Shown here piece by piece: positions 21,016-30,115 of a stretch of 64,000 nt of DNA. Under the pieces are notes generated by a model. That model was given only the letters and a program-made list of their open reading frames with translations, was not told the origin of the DNA and did not search any database. The position numbers were made by a program, and so were the translations under genes. The stretch covers positions 8,230,185 through 8,294,184 of the forward strand of contig NC_092810.1 of the NCBI RefSeq assembly GCF_040954645.1. The letters run 5' to 3'. This stretch comes from Diabrotica undecimpunctata. Its lineage: Eukaryota > Arthropoda > Insecta > Coleoptera > Chrysomelidae. Within the stretch, counting starts at the first letter, position 1. The number at the start of each line of letters is the position of its first letter.

Positions 21016-22509
21016 CATAAAAGCAATCAAAAATAAGAAAGCACCGGGACCTGGAGGCATCTCACCTGAGCTTATAAAATACGGATCAAAAAAATTACAC
21101 CGGATGATACAATGGATATTTCAGAAAGCCATAAATAGGAGAACAGCTCCCAAAGGAATGGACGGCGGCATATATGACATCTATATTAAGGAAAGAAGAT
21201 AGAAAACGATGCGAAAACTACAGAGGAATAAGCGTAATATCATCAATAGGAAGATTATATGGGAAGATACTGCAAGAAAAGATAGAGCAAGCGATAAAAG
21301 GCAAAATCGGGGAGGATCAGGCAGGCTTCACGACAGGAAGATCATGCATAGACCACATATATACACTGGAACAACTGTTGGAATAGAAAAAAGCAAAAAA
21401 TAGAGATATACACTTGGCATTTGTGGACCTGAGAAAGGCGTATGACTCTGTACCAAGGTCAGAACTATGGGAGGCAATGTACAAATTAGAAACACAGACG
21501 GAACTCATAGAAGCTACAAAAGCTCTGTATAAAGAAAATAAAGTGTCCATTAAAATGGGAACAAGAATCATAGGAGACTTCACCACAACAAAAGGGCTCC
21601 TGCAGGGTTGTTCCACATCTCCAACCCTATTCAAAATATACTTAGAGAAAGCCTTGACTACATGGAAAAGAAAATGCGAAGGCATGGGAGTACCGGTACG
21701 GAACGAATACCTATACACGTTAAGTTTTGCAGACGATCAAGTAGTGATTGCACAAGACCAAGACGACCTCAGCTACCTGATGAAGAAACTACAAGAAGAA
21801 TATACCAAGGCGGGCCTAGATATTAACCTCGCGAAAACAAAGTACCTATCTACAAGTGAAGAAGACATAGAAGATCTACAGATTGATGACAACGTAACAA
21901 TCAAAGGAAATGATAAATTCAAATACCTGGGGTTTATAATCACGAAAAAGGCAACAACAGAGGAAGAAATTACACAAAGATTAGGACAAACAAGAACAGC
22001 AATCCGACAACTTAACTCAGTATGGTGGGATAGACACCTAAATATGAAGACAAAAACGCAGATTTATAAAACATTAGTGCGAAGTATTATGACATATGGG
22101 GCTGAAAATTGGATCATAAACAAGAAAAACAGCAGTAAGATAGTAGCAACAGGGATGGAATGCCTGCGAAGATGCCGCAGAGTAACAAGAATGGATAGGA
22201 GAAGTAATGACGAAATAAAGCAAAGAACATCAATAGAAACAGATATACTAACATATATAGAACAAAAAAGACTAAAGTGATATGGACATGTAAGAAGAAC
22301 TAGCGACAGCAGATGGATAAAGAGAATAACCGAATGGAGCCCCATAGGAAGGAGGAAAAGAGGACGACCCCGAAAATCCTGGAGGAATGAAGTAGACGAC
22401 GCCATGAGTAAAAGAGGCCTAAACGATGGAGAATGGAACAACAGAGAGAGATGGAAACGGTTGAGCGAGGGAAGGTAGTGAATACTGTAGAATCCCTAAA
22501 TATATATAC
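21016..22509 (+). mobile_element. 5'-truncated RTE-like insertion with 12-bp target duplication
   Basis: ATAGATCAAATC occurs at 21004-21015 and 22510-22521, exactly flanking the insert. The 3' end reads ACTGTAGAATCCCTAAATA followed by a short TA-rich tail. The same 3' end and protein occur in the insertion at 47644-48343, so the two are copies of one subfamily. Confidence 0.9.
21060..22476 (+). pseudogene. RTE-like reverse transcriptase, few lesions
   Basis: The protein runs from KKAPGPGGISPELIKY (~21039) through a frameshift near 21170, then YMTSILRKEDRKRCENYRG (21171 on) to GEDQAGFTTGRSCIDHIYTL. A TAG at 21384-21386 follows QLLE, then FVDLRKAYD (residues 3-11 of the 21414-22280 frame), GLLQGCSTSPTLFKIYLEKA and FADD (residues 105-108). 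The C-terminal block is interrupted by TGA at 22278-22280 (Trp in the copy at 48 kb) and ends with ERWKRLSEGR-stop near 22476. The catalytic Asp residues of both RT motifs are intact. Lesions are one frameshift and two stops. The 5' truncation removes the endonuclease. The last 220 residues nearly match the 47.7-48.3 kb copy. Confidence 0.88.
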
Positions 22510-22799
22510 ATAGATCAAATCGCATACTAGTTAATAAACTTCTAGGCAAACTGCACTAGTAGATGTGGTGATATCAAACAACTCTATAAGTACAGAGATC
22601 TAGAAATACAAATAAAAAGACAATGGAAAATGGAAAGTACACAGACAGTACCTATTATTCTATCTACTACTAGTGTTATTACGAAAAACCTCCTAGAAAA
22701 CTTAAAATAGCTGAGTCTAAGTAAACACTTGTTAAAGACCATGTAGAAAACTGTGCTACTCCTAACGTGAGTGTGAGCAGTATGGGTTAATATGATCTG

Positions 22800-23445
22800 G
22801 GAAATAATCAATAAATTTATTCAAATTGTATAGTTTATGTTATTTATTATAATAGCCTGCAGTGTTAGCTTAAAGGAAACGTTCCTAACAAAATATTTAA
22901 ACGTCAGACCTTCGGCAAAGGATTTCATTACCTTCAAGAATTGTGTGGGGTCTTTCGATATTCCGTTGTATCGGTTTATTAGAGATATTAATATATATCG
23001 GGCTGAGAGCACTTCATATATTTGCTTATATTTTATATTAAACTATCCGTAGATTATGTATTAATAGACCCATTTGTATTTTGTTAGGAAATAATTTAAC
23101 GTGTTCATTTAACTATTACTGCATTGATTAAATATTAACTATTGTTTAAACCGTGGTTAGTCACGTATTAAAATCGTATAATTGTAATTAAACAATGTTA
23201 TTTTCCATTTAGTTGTATAATATAAACGATACTTGTTAAACAAAATATAGTTACATATCATTGTTTAATGTAGCACTAAAATACTTGATTACACAAAAAT
23301 AACTAATAGGTACATGAACACACATTTTGCTAATCATCATTCCCTTTGCGCTTATTCCTATATAGGGTGAGTTGCTCTAATTTAATTTTGAAGCGAAGCT
23401 TCAATCCTGGCGTTGCATTACTTTTTCATCATAGTAAAATGCTAG
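22800..23445. other. No gene recognised
   Basis: AT-rich sequence with short overlapping frames on both strands and no motif. It lies between the LINE relic and the telomere-like repeat. Confidence 0.4.
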
Positions 23446-23447
23446 GA

Positions 23448-23502
23448 TTAGGTTAGGTTAGGTTAGGTACAACAATTGTTAGGTTAGATAAGGTTAGGTT
23501 AG
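23448..23502 (+). repeat. Interstitial (TTAGG)n telomere-type repeat
   Basis: Four perfect TTAGG units (23448-23467) are followed, after an 11-bp spacer, by degenerate units (GTTAGGTTAGAT...GGTTAGGTTAGAT) to about 23502. TTAGG is the canonical insect telomere repeat. Such a short block inside a transposon-rich region is more likely an internal site, from break repair or retrotransposon-linked capture, than a chromosome end. Confidence 0.85.
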
Positions 23503-23883
23503 ATACAAATATCAGTTGCTGACTATATGGGTATATCTAGAGCAATCTAGCTTCAAGAAATGAAAATGTATCAGTCAAACTGATGAAATGGTCCAAGTTG
23601 AAGAAGAGTTTTATGTCATTTGATGATTTATAAGATTCGTAGCTGCAGTTATTTGTATTTTAATAGAATTGATCCTCATGAAGGTGCAAATGCAGAAATA
23701 TATCTTTCAGAAAAAGAATTTTTGCAATAAACAATCAGTGAATAGTTTAAAAATGCAACAAGAAATATTGTTGCAAAATAATTATATTCTGTACATGATC
23801 AAACAACATTAAGTAATAGTGGCATACAAAGATTTGACACTGGAGACATTTTTAGGCTTGTACTATTTTTTATAGTTTTGTGA

Positions 23884-24240
23884 GTGGGGTTACAGTATGA
23901 AATCATATTTAATGACACAGCTAGACAAGATGCAAGATGCTCGACATATGGCCAAGCATATTCAATAGAAGGATCCAACGTAATAAATATCCTTAATGGC
24001 TTCATGCTTTTTATAATCTACCATGGACTGTCACACATGATAATCGCAGATAGTGGAATCGAATTCAAGAACAGCCTTATTCGAATTTGTCGATAACTAC
24101 AAAATTTCGATTCACTACACAACACCAGATAATCTACAATTGAATGGAATGATAGAACGTTTTTACTCTACAATTTTGGAACACCTACGAATACTGAGAA
24201 TCTTAGTACATTACTAACAACAGAGCAATAGAAAATGGAC
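23884..24240 (+). pseudogene. Gypsy/errantivirus-type integrase remnant
   Basis: The frame 23884-24096 and decayed sequence after it carry the integrase core blocks: SKFGQAYS-like (here changed), NILNGFMLFIIYHGL, HMIIADSGIEFKNSL with the second catalytic Asp, and an SNGMIER-like block (here degraded) near 24140, where the final catalytic Glu lies. The N-terminal zinc domain and first Asp are not seen. It comes from a Ty3/Gypsy-class element, and the adjoining envelope-like region points to the errantivirus group. Frameshifts make it dead. Confidence 0.7.
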
Positions 24241-24244
24241 TCAG

Positions 24245-25510
24245 TAAACCATATTTTGACAGCTTACAAAATGTTGATAAAACTATACAGTACCTCCTCC
24301 AAAAAGCAAAGGAGAAACTAGACACAATATATTTAATATCGAGAAGCAAAAGAGGACTTATAAAGGGATTGGGAAGTGTAATAAAATTGGTTTCTGGTAA
24401 TCTAGACCAAGGAAATGCTGGAAAATACAACGCTGCCATTAAATCACTTGAAAATAACCAACAGAATATTATTATCAACATCAATAGCCAACTCAGTCTC
24501 AATAAGAGAATAATAACCAATTTTAAGCAAACAGTTTCATTACTTACACAAAATCAAGAAATCATAGCTGAAGAGACAAACAAAATTATCTTAGAGACGA
24601 ACCAATTTGTTTTCGATTTTAATCATTATATGCAAGTTCGAAATATCTTTGACCAGATAAATCTAAATTTACAAACAATAATGCAAATACTAGGTGATCT
24701 ACAAACAACAATTACGTGTGCAAAAATCCAAACTTCTCTACACAACGGTCTCATTAAACCTGAAGAAATAAAATGGACCGTGCAAAAGATGTTTGAACAC
24801 CACCCTGCATCTCAGATTCCCTACAATTAAGACTTAACCAAATACTATGAACTCATAGACATTAATACTAAACGTTTTCATTTTACATTTTCCTATCCTT
24901 CCTTCCAATTCGTTCACGTACTTCCATTTATACTCACTCCCATAATCACACAATAATCGTTCCACCTGATCCATACCTAGTCTACAACTCAGACCGTTTT
25001 CAATATATGGATCTGCCATGTAAAAAAGAAAGAGAATGACCAGACTAATGACTGCATCATCCAAATTCTCCAGATAGTCACTCATACTGCCCAATACCAA
25101 AGTATTCCTGTTACAACGATCATTCTAAAAGTATCAGATGCTCACTACATTGCTGTTTTTCCAAAGGCTAAGAAAATATCTACCTATTCCATCACCACTA
25201 AAATAAAAGTACTTGAAGGGACCTATCTAATTGAGTTACCGGCAGGATATAAACTACGAACCAATAATAAAGTTTACATGAATTCCAGAACAACAGTTAA
25301 AGAAGTATTACTAACATTAGTAAGAGTCAATACTACCACTATTCCAAAGGAACACCTAATAGTCAAACTCGTAAAATTGGACAGAATTCCTTTCGACGAA
25401 CTACACAAGTTAACACAGGAAGAAGAAAGATTCCAGTCCGTACTCCCAACACAAATGGACCACAGCTACATATGGACACCACCGGTATATATCTTCTGCT
25501 AGCAATCCTT
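24245..25510 (+). pseudogene. Errantivirus envelope-like region, fragmentary
   Basis: Next to the integrase remnant, the open frame 24369-24830 and a later frame 25278-25502 resemble an insect endogenous-retrovirus envelope of the baculovirus-F-like type. Seen directly are a dibasic cleavage-like site followed by a glycine-rich hydrophobic stretch (about 24340-24380), an Asn/Gln-rich helical region, and a hydrophobic segment near 25500 that could be the membrane anchor. Stops, frame changes and an atypically short total length break it into at least three pieces, so it is non-functional. The frame 24834-25100 on the minus strand is only its shadow. Confidence 0.6.
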
Positions 25511-25619
25511 TTAATTTTTTGTTTTCTCAAGCTACGTAAACTAAAAAAATAAAAAGATGAGCAGAATCCAACCACAGCAGAAGACATCCCTGAGCAAAGC
25601 CAAGCGTTCTCAGAAACAG

Positions 25620-25880
25620 TAAACAGAGTTTTGTTTATCCCTTATAAAACTTTGTCAGTTCACCCCCATTGTCAGTTATATTGCAGTTCAATAGTCCAGT
25701 AGATAAGCAAATTTGACACAAATTGCAGACAGGTCGTCATCAATTAATTTCTTATAAATACAGTAAATTTGTGTTTTAAAGTCAGTTGTAATTTAATTAA
25801 ATAAAGTGCTGTTACTCTGTTAGTTGTACCTTTAAAAGGGACTTTTTAGAAAGTACCTTCGGGAGTGACAATCCTTAAGA
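25620..25880 (+). promoter_or_regulatory. Putative errantivirus 3' LTR promoter and poly(A) signals
   Basis: Downstream of the envelope remnant lie TATAAA (25643-25648), two TCAGTT arthropod initiator motifs (25655-25660 and 25672-25677, the second ~30 bp from the TATA box) and an AATAAA (about 25799-25804). This arrangement fits an LTR, but only one copy is in the window, so its borders cannot be fixed. Confidence 0.45.
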
Positions 25881-25992
25881 AACTCTTCAAGCTTTGAATC
25901 GTTTATGTGGTATGTTTTTATGTTTTGAACAACTTATGGTGATGATATTTTAGTCAAAATACTTTATTATGTATATCTCAGTTAATAAATAT

Positions 25993-26610
25993 TCTTCTTC
26001 TTCTTGTGCCACTCCTATCGGAGATTGGAAATCATCAAGGCTATCCTGACCTTGTTTACAGCTGACCTAAAGAGTTCATTAGTGGTACAGCCAAACCACT
26101 CTCTCAAATTACGCAGCCATGATATTCTTCTACGGCCTGGATTCCGTTTTCCTTCTATTTTTCCTTGCAATATATTTTAAATTAATGCGTATTTATGTCC
26201 TCTCATCAGGTGACCCAAATATTCGAGTTTTCTTCGTTTGATCGTTGACAAAATTTCTGGGTCTTTTCCTATCCTTCGCATTACTTCAAAGTTTGTGACT
26301 CTTTCAACCCAACTTATCTTCAGCATTCGACGGTAGCACCACATCTCAAAACTTTCATTTTTTATATTGTTCTGCTTGAGAGTCCAGGCCTCTACACCGT
26401 ATAATAGCGTGTTAAATACGTAGCCCCTTAGCATTCTTAATCGGAGAGGGATGCTTATATATCTGTTGCAGAAGAATTTCCTCATTTTTATGAAAGTGGC
26501 CCTGGCAATTTCGATACGTCTTTTTATTTCATTGTTTTGGTCTCCAGTTTCGTTTATTGAAGTACCCAAGTATTTATAACTTGATACTTTTTCAATTTAA
26601 ATGCCCAATG
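25993..26610 (-). mobile_element. 5'-truncated RTE LINE, C-terminal part
   Basis: Reading on the minus strand, the frame 26569-26177 holds TLLYGVEAWTLKQ, FEMWCYRRMLKISWVERVTN and KLEYLGHLMRGHKYALI, followed by a stop. Decayed C-terminal sequence continues to a GAAGAAGAA tail (TTCTTCTTCTTC at 25993-26005 on the plus strand). The upstream part begins near SSYKYLGTSINE. The reverse-transcriptase catalytic motifs are missing, so only the thumb and C-terminal region survive. No convincing target duplication was found. Confidence 0.8.
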
Positions 26611-26654
26611 GAACATTAGTTCATTTATTATTAGTTCATTTATTCAATGGAACA

Positions 26655-27629
26655 TTTATTCATTGATAAGTGACCTTAATGATTGTCATTTTTTGCAGAG
26701 TGAACTGAATCGTGTACATGAATGGTGTAATGCAAATCATTTGAATCTTAATGCCAATAAGTGCAAAGTAGTTAGTTATTCTAGGAAACAGTCTAATTTA
26801 TACCATCCTTATATTATCAATGGCAATGAACTTGAACGTTTAAATAAAATTAAAGACCTTGGAGTTACATTTGATTATAAACTCACCTTTGTTGAACATG
26901 TAAATTTAAAGGTTAAAGAAGCACTTAAATCTTATGGATTCATAATTAGGAATAGTCGAAATCTTACTAATATTAAGGCAATTAAATTACTTTATTACAC
27001 TTTTGTACGCTGTAAACTGGAATATGCCTCTGTCATTTGGTCACCTTTTTATGATGTACATATCCAACTTATAGAGCAGGTGCAGCGTAAATTTTTAAAA
27101 TTTTTGTCTTTCAAAATTAACGGCATATATCCCAAGAGGGGCATGAGCAATAGTGAGTTGTGTAGCGGTTTGGACGTAGTATCATTAGAATCTAGACGAA
27201 TTAATACCTCCCTAATATTCCTGTACAAGCTACTACATAATCTCATTGACTGCCCTGATATTCTTCGACAAATAAATTTTAACGTTCCATCTTATCCAGT
27301 GAGAAATTCGATTACGTTCAGAAATACACAAGCTAGAACTAATCTTATGTTAAATTCTCCTCTATTTCTCATGTGCAACTATTATAATTCCTTAAGTGCT
27401 TACTGCGATATATTTCACTGCAGTTTAAAGCAGCTTACTAGGATGGCTGAGATCTACCTAGGTGATTGAGTAGTTTCTTTATGTTAAGGTAAAATACTCG
27501 AAAAATGTGTTATTTAGTTAGTACTTATGAATTATTAATATATCATTTAACTTTAGTATTGTATTTTGTCCTATAAATGGATTCTGTTGGACAATAAACG
27601 CTATTATTATTATTATTATTATTATTAGT
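26655..27629 (+). mobile_element. Jockey/CR1-like LINE 3' end with (ATT)n tail
   Basis: The open frame 26663-27469 (268 codons, an ATA start in the homology) is the post-catalytic part of a Jockey-superfamily RT: NRVHEWCNANHLNLNANKCK, YIINGNELERLNKIKDLGV, VEHVNLKVKEALKSYGF, then YTFVRCKLEYASVIWSP and EQVQRKFLKFL. The catalytic domain is lost by 5' truncation, yet the remaining frame is uninterrupted, suggesting a recent insertion. The 3' end is CAATAAACGC followed by (ATT)n to 27629. The 5' boundary near 26655 is imprecise. Confidence 0.88.
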
Positions 27630-27881
27630 AAACTTTAAAAAATTCTAACATTCTTAGTTTCAAGAAGTAAATATTTTAGAAATCATATGATACACCTCAG
27701 TACGACCCTGTTTGGCTGCTTTCACATGCAATTGTTTACTGTTAGAAATATGCAAATTGAATGGACTGGATAATGCACAAGCACTTTATATATTAATTCT
27801 TGCTTTTAAGAATACCCCTTGTAGATTTTGTTATATCCTCCTGAGATCTGATGGTCCAATTAAATGGACATTTACGTAATA

Positions 27882-27882
<1 letters not shown>

Positions 27883-27938
<56 letters not shown>
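27883..27938. repeat. (AT)n microsatellite
   Basis: An uninterrupted TA run of about 28 units directly abuts the 5' side of an RTE fragment. Confidence 0.95.
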
Positions 27939-27943
<5 letters not shown>

Positions 27944-27944
27944 A

Positions 27945-28150
27945 AAAGAAAGGAAATTGCAATATATCGGACATGTGATGAGAGGCGAAAGATACAAACT
28001 CTTGTATTTGAAATATAAGATCTTGAGACTCATAATTCAAGGAAAAGTAGAGGGTAGGAGAAGCGTAGGAAGAAGACGCGTTTCCTGGTTGAAGAACCTG
28101 AGAGAGTGGTTTGGTTGCAGCTCAAGGCAATTGTTCAGAGTTGTTGTCAT
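27945..28150 (+). mobile_element. RTE C-terminal fragment
   Basis: The reading IKERKLQYIGHVMRGERYKL, then LIIQGKVEGRRSVGRRRVSW and LKNLREWFGCSSRQLFR matches the last ~65 residues of RTE-clade proteins such as those at 30.1 and 58.0 kb. A small insertion (YLKYKI) disturbs the match. It joins the piggyBac fragment that follows near 28150 without a visible duplication. Confidence 0.8.
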
Positions 28151-28154
28151 ATTA

Positions 28155-28887
28155 CTCGGTACCAAGAAAAACACTTCGGTGGTATAGAAAATTGTTTTTC
28201 CATCTATTAGACATACGCATTTGGAACAGCTTTTACATCTACAAGAGAGCATCGAATAAGAAAACTTCTTTTTTGCAATTTCGTGAGAGCATAGTAATGG
28301 ACCTTATCGACAATAACAAGGCTATTCAGGTACAAACAATTGCAAACAATATGCATTACCCAGAACAAGTTCCTGTCACGGAAAAAAATAAAAGTGGTAT
28401 GTTACGGTGCCGATATTGCACTAAGCAAAATGCCCGAAAAAGGTCCCGTTATTATTGTCCCAGCTGCCCCGACTCACCAGCACTATGCATAGTTCCTTGC
28501 TACAAATTGTTCCATACACAAGTCAAACAATAAATTTATTTCTTACAGTTTTAAGTTTAGAATGATAATTATGTTTCTTTTGTAATAAAAAAAATGATAA
28601 AATTGATAAGAGAAATTTTTTTCCCAATTATACAGCGATTATTGTTGTTTATTTTATCTAGATTAGCCTGCCAGTATACTGGTATTTAGTATATAGTTAA
28701 AAACGTACATCTATATCCTGACTACCAGTATACTGACAGGCTAAGTAAACCAAAAAAAAAATTTTTAATATCTATATACTAATCCATGCGTCCGAGTTTT
28801 AATCCAATATTCCTGTTTTTTACCTAAAAACCCATATCCGTTTCTGAGGAACGTCTAGTATCAATAGGTAAAGTGCGAACGTGTTAA
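28155..28887 (+). pseudogene. piggyBac C-terminal fragment with right terminus
   Basis: The frame to 28533 reads WYRKLFFHLLDIRIWNSFYI, KKTSFLQFRESIVMDLI and a cysteine-rich tail: MLRCRYCTKQNARK, then YYCPSCPDSPALCIVPCYKL and FHT. This is the zinc-binding C-terminal domain of piggyBac transposases that contacts the element ends. The catalytic part is missing. Downstream are a 22-bp inverted pair (28663-28684 and 28723-28744, one mismatch) and the terminus GCGAACGTG-TTAA (28875-28887), so the right end of the element is preserved. Confidence 0.85.
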
Positions 28888-28889
28888 AC

Positions 28890-29639
28890 AAAAAGTAAAA
28901 TTTTATGGGGTGGCTCTAATAATTTGATCACCCACTGTATGTTCCCTATGGAATATGGGAAGGTTACAGCATCCAAAAATATATAAAAAAAAATATATAT
29001 CTGTTTAAAATGTTTTCACAATTCTTTTAGTTGGCTTTTCAGAGACCAAACCATCCAACAAACCTTCGAACAATAGTAAAAAGTCCAACCCCATGTATTT
29101 ATTATACATAGATAATAAAAGGAACTCAAAAACAATTATAAACAAAATAAAAAACATTGTTTTTTTGGAATCTAAAGGTGTGCGGATAATATTTTCGAGT
29201 CCTATTTTTTATTTCGAGAATGTTGGCTTGGAGTATGATTTTGTAACACTTAAGGACCTTTGGCAACTAAAATATAACAAAAAACTTTCAATTAGTTTCC
29301 ACAAAAAGTTTATATCTGACAGGGTTCATTTATGTACCTAGTCGTTAACTGCCACTATTTAAATATGCATTTGACGGAAGTTTTCAGACAAGCCAATAAT
29401 TTTTTAATATAAACAAAATATCCAGAGAATTTGGTTTTGTTGAAAAGTACTACGTATTAAAATTTTTTGGGGAAAATTTGTAGTATCATGGATAAATAAT
29501 TGTATTTATCAACAAATATTCTATAAAAACACAGTATGTAAACTAAATTGAATAATTTAAATCTTCATAAGTATACGTCACTCATTTTATTCAAAAATGG
29601 ATTAAAATAAAAAGGCACTTAATAAAGATAATAAAAGAT
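28890..29639. other. No recognised gene; one unassigned 82-codon frame
   Basis: A plus-strand frame at 29093-29341 encodes an 82-residue Lys/Ile-rich peptide with no motif I recognise and no start or polyA context that would support a gene. The rest is AT-rich. Confidence 0.35.
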
Positions 29640-29860
29640 CAACACTCACTACTCTGGTGCTGTGCGTCTGCCAGAGGAGGGTGACTACGCGACATGCATA
29701 ACGTAAACATTTCGACTCGTCGTTAGTGAACGTGAGGCCGCAAAAGCACTACTGCCGAAGCCATATCAAGAAAGATCGTGTTGTGGCGAGAACGGAACGC
29801 CCTGAGTCGCCGCCGTCGAACACTACCGCCCTTTTGCCTCCACTAGCCCCGTTATAGTCA
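29640..29860. other. GC-rich island of unknown nature
   Basis: About 220 bp with markedly higher GC and frequent CG dinucleotides (for example GACTACGCGACATGC, GAGTCGCCGCCGTCGAAC) inside strongly AT-rich DNA. No tRNA boxes, long frame or repeat match was seen. Candidates are an LTR or promoter piece of an unrecognised element, or a short non-coding exon. Confidence 0.5.
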
Positions 29861-30023
29861 AGTACAATTTCAAAACTATTTTTTTAAATACGATATGTAC
29901 TCATATTACTATTAATTAGAAAATAATTAAGTTAATATTAGAATTATTCAGAGAAAACTATGTAAATAATTGCTTCGGAATCATTTTTTTAATTTCATTT
30001 TTAATAAAGTTACAAAACTATCT

Positions 30024-30036
30024 TTAACACGTTCGC
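30024..30036 (+). repeat. Isolated piggyBac-type terminus TTAACACGTTCGC
   Basis: The exact inverse complement of the piggyBac terminus at 28875-28887, including the TTAA target. It faces right and could be the remaining end of another copy, later split by the RTE insertion starting at 30109. No piggyBac coding sequence follows. Confidence 0.7.
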
Positions 30037-30115
30037 TATAAAAAAACATCTTAGTACACACTAAAGGTACAAATATTTACGTCATATTGTGGTTTTCATG
30101 TCTAATTCTTCTTCT

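Larger units (their letters stand above)
20090..22790 (+). pseudogene. Non-LTR retrotransposon C-terminal region, interrupted by an RTE
   Basis: Decayed reading covers TSKFVRRVRQLHQSNINSRN and ACSALSSSFGIIKWSKTDID (20117-20260), a broken middle (YVDTTSSNYWLTSGKIF, 20587-20637; QVIPTGNYLKCIVKDP, 20673-20720), and, beyond the inserted RTE, YKYRDLEIQIKRQWKMESTQ and VPIILSTTSVITKNLLENLK (22585-22710). These are post-RT C-terminal blocks of an insect LINE; the clade is not assigned. Stops and frame changes are frequent. The break lies at 21004-22521, where a younger RTE with 12-bp duplications sits. Confidence 0.6.

Noticed and set aside
22064..22441. 125-codon minus-strand frame, repeated almost identically at 47718-48095 on the plus strand
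   Set aside because: Conservation is due to the two RTE copies; it is the antisense of their C-terminal coding.
24834..25100. 88-codon minus-strand frame
   Set aside because: Opposite-strand shadow of the envelope-like region; no motif of its own.
29093..29341. 82-codon frame, possible small gene
   Set aside because: No recognisable motif or regulatory context; its length is not unusual for a chance frame in AT-rich DNA.
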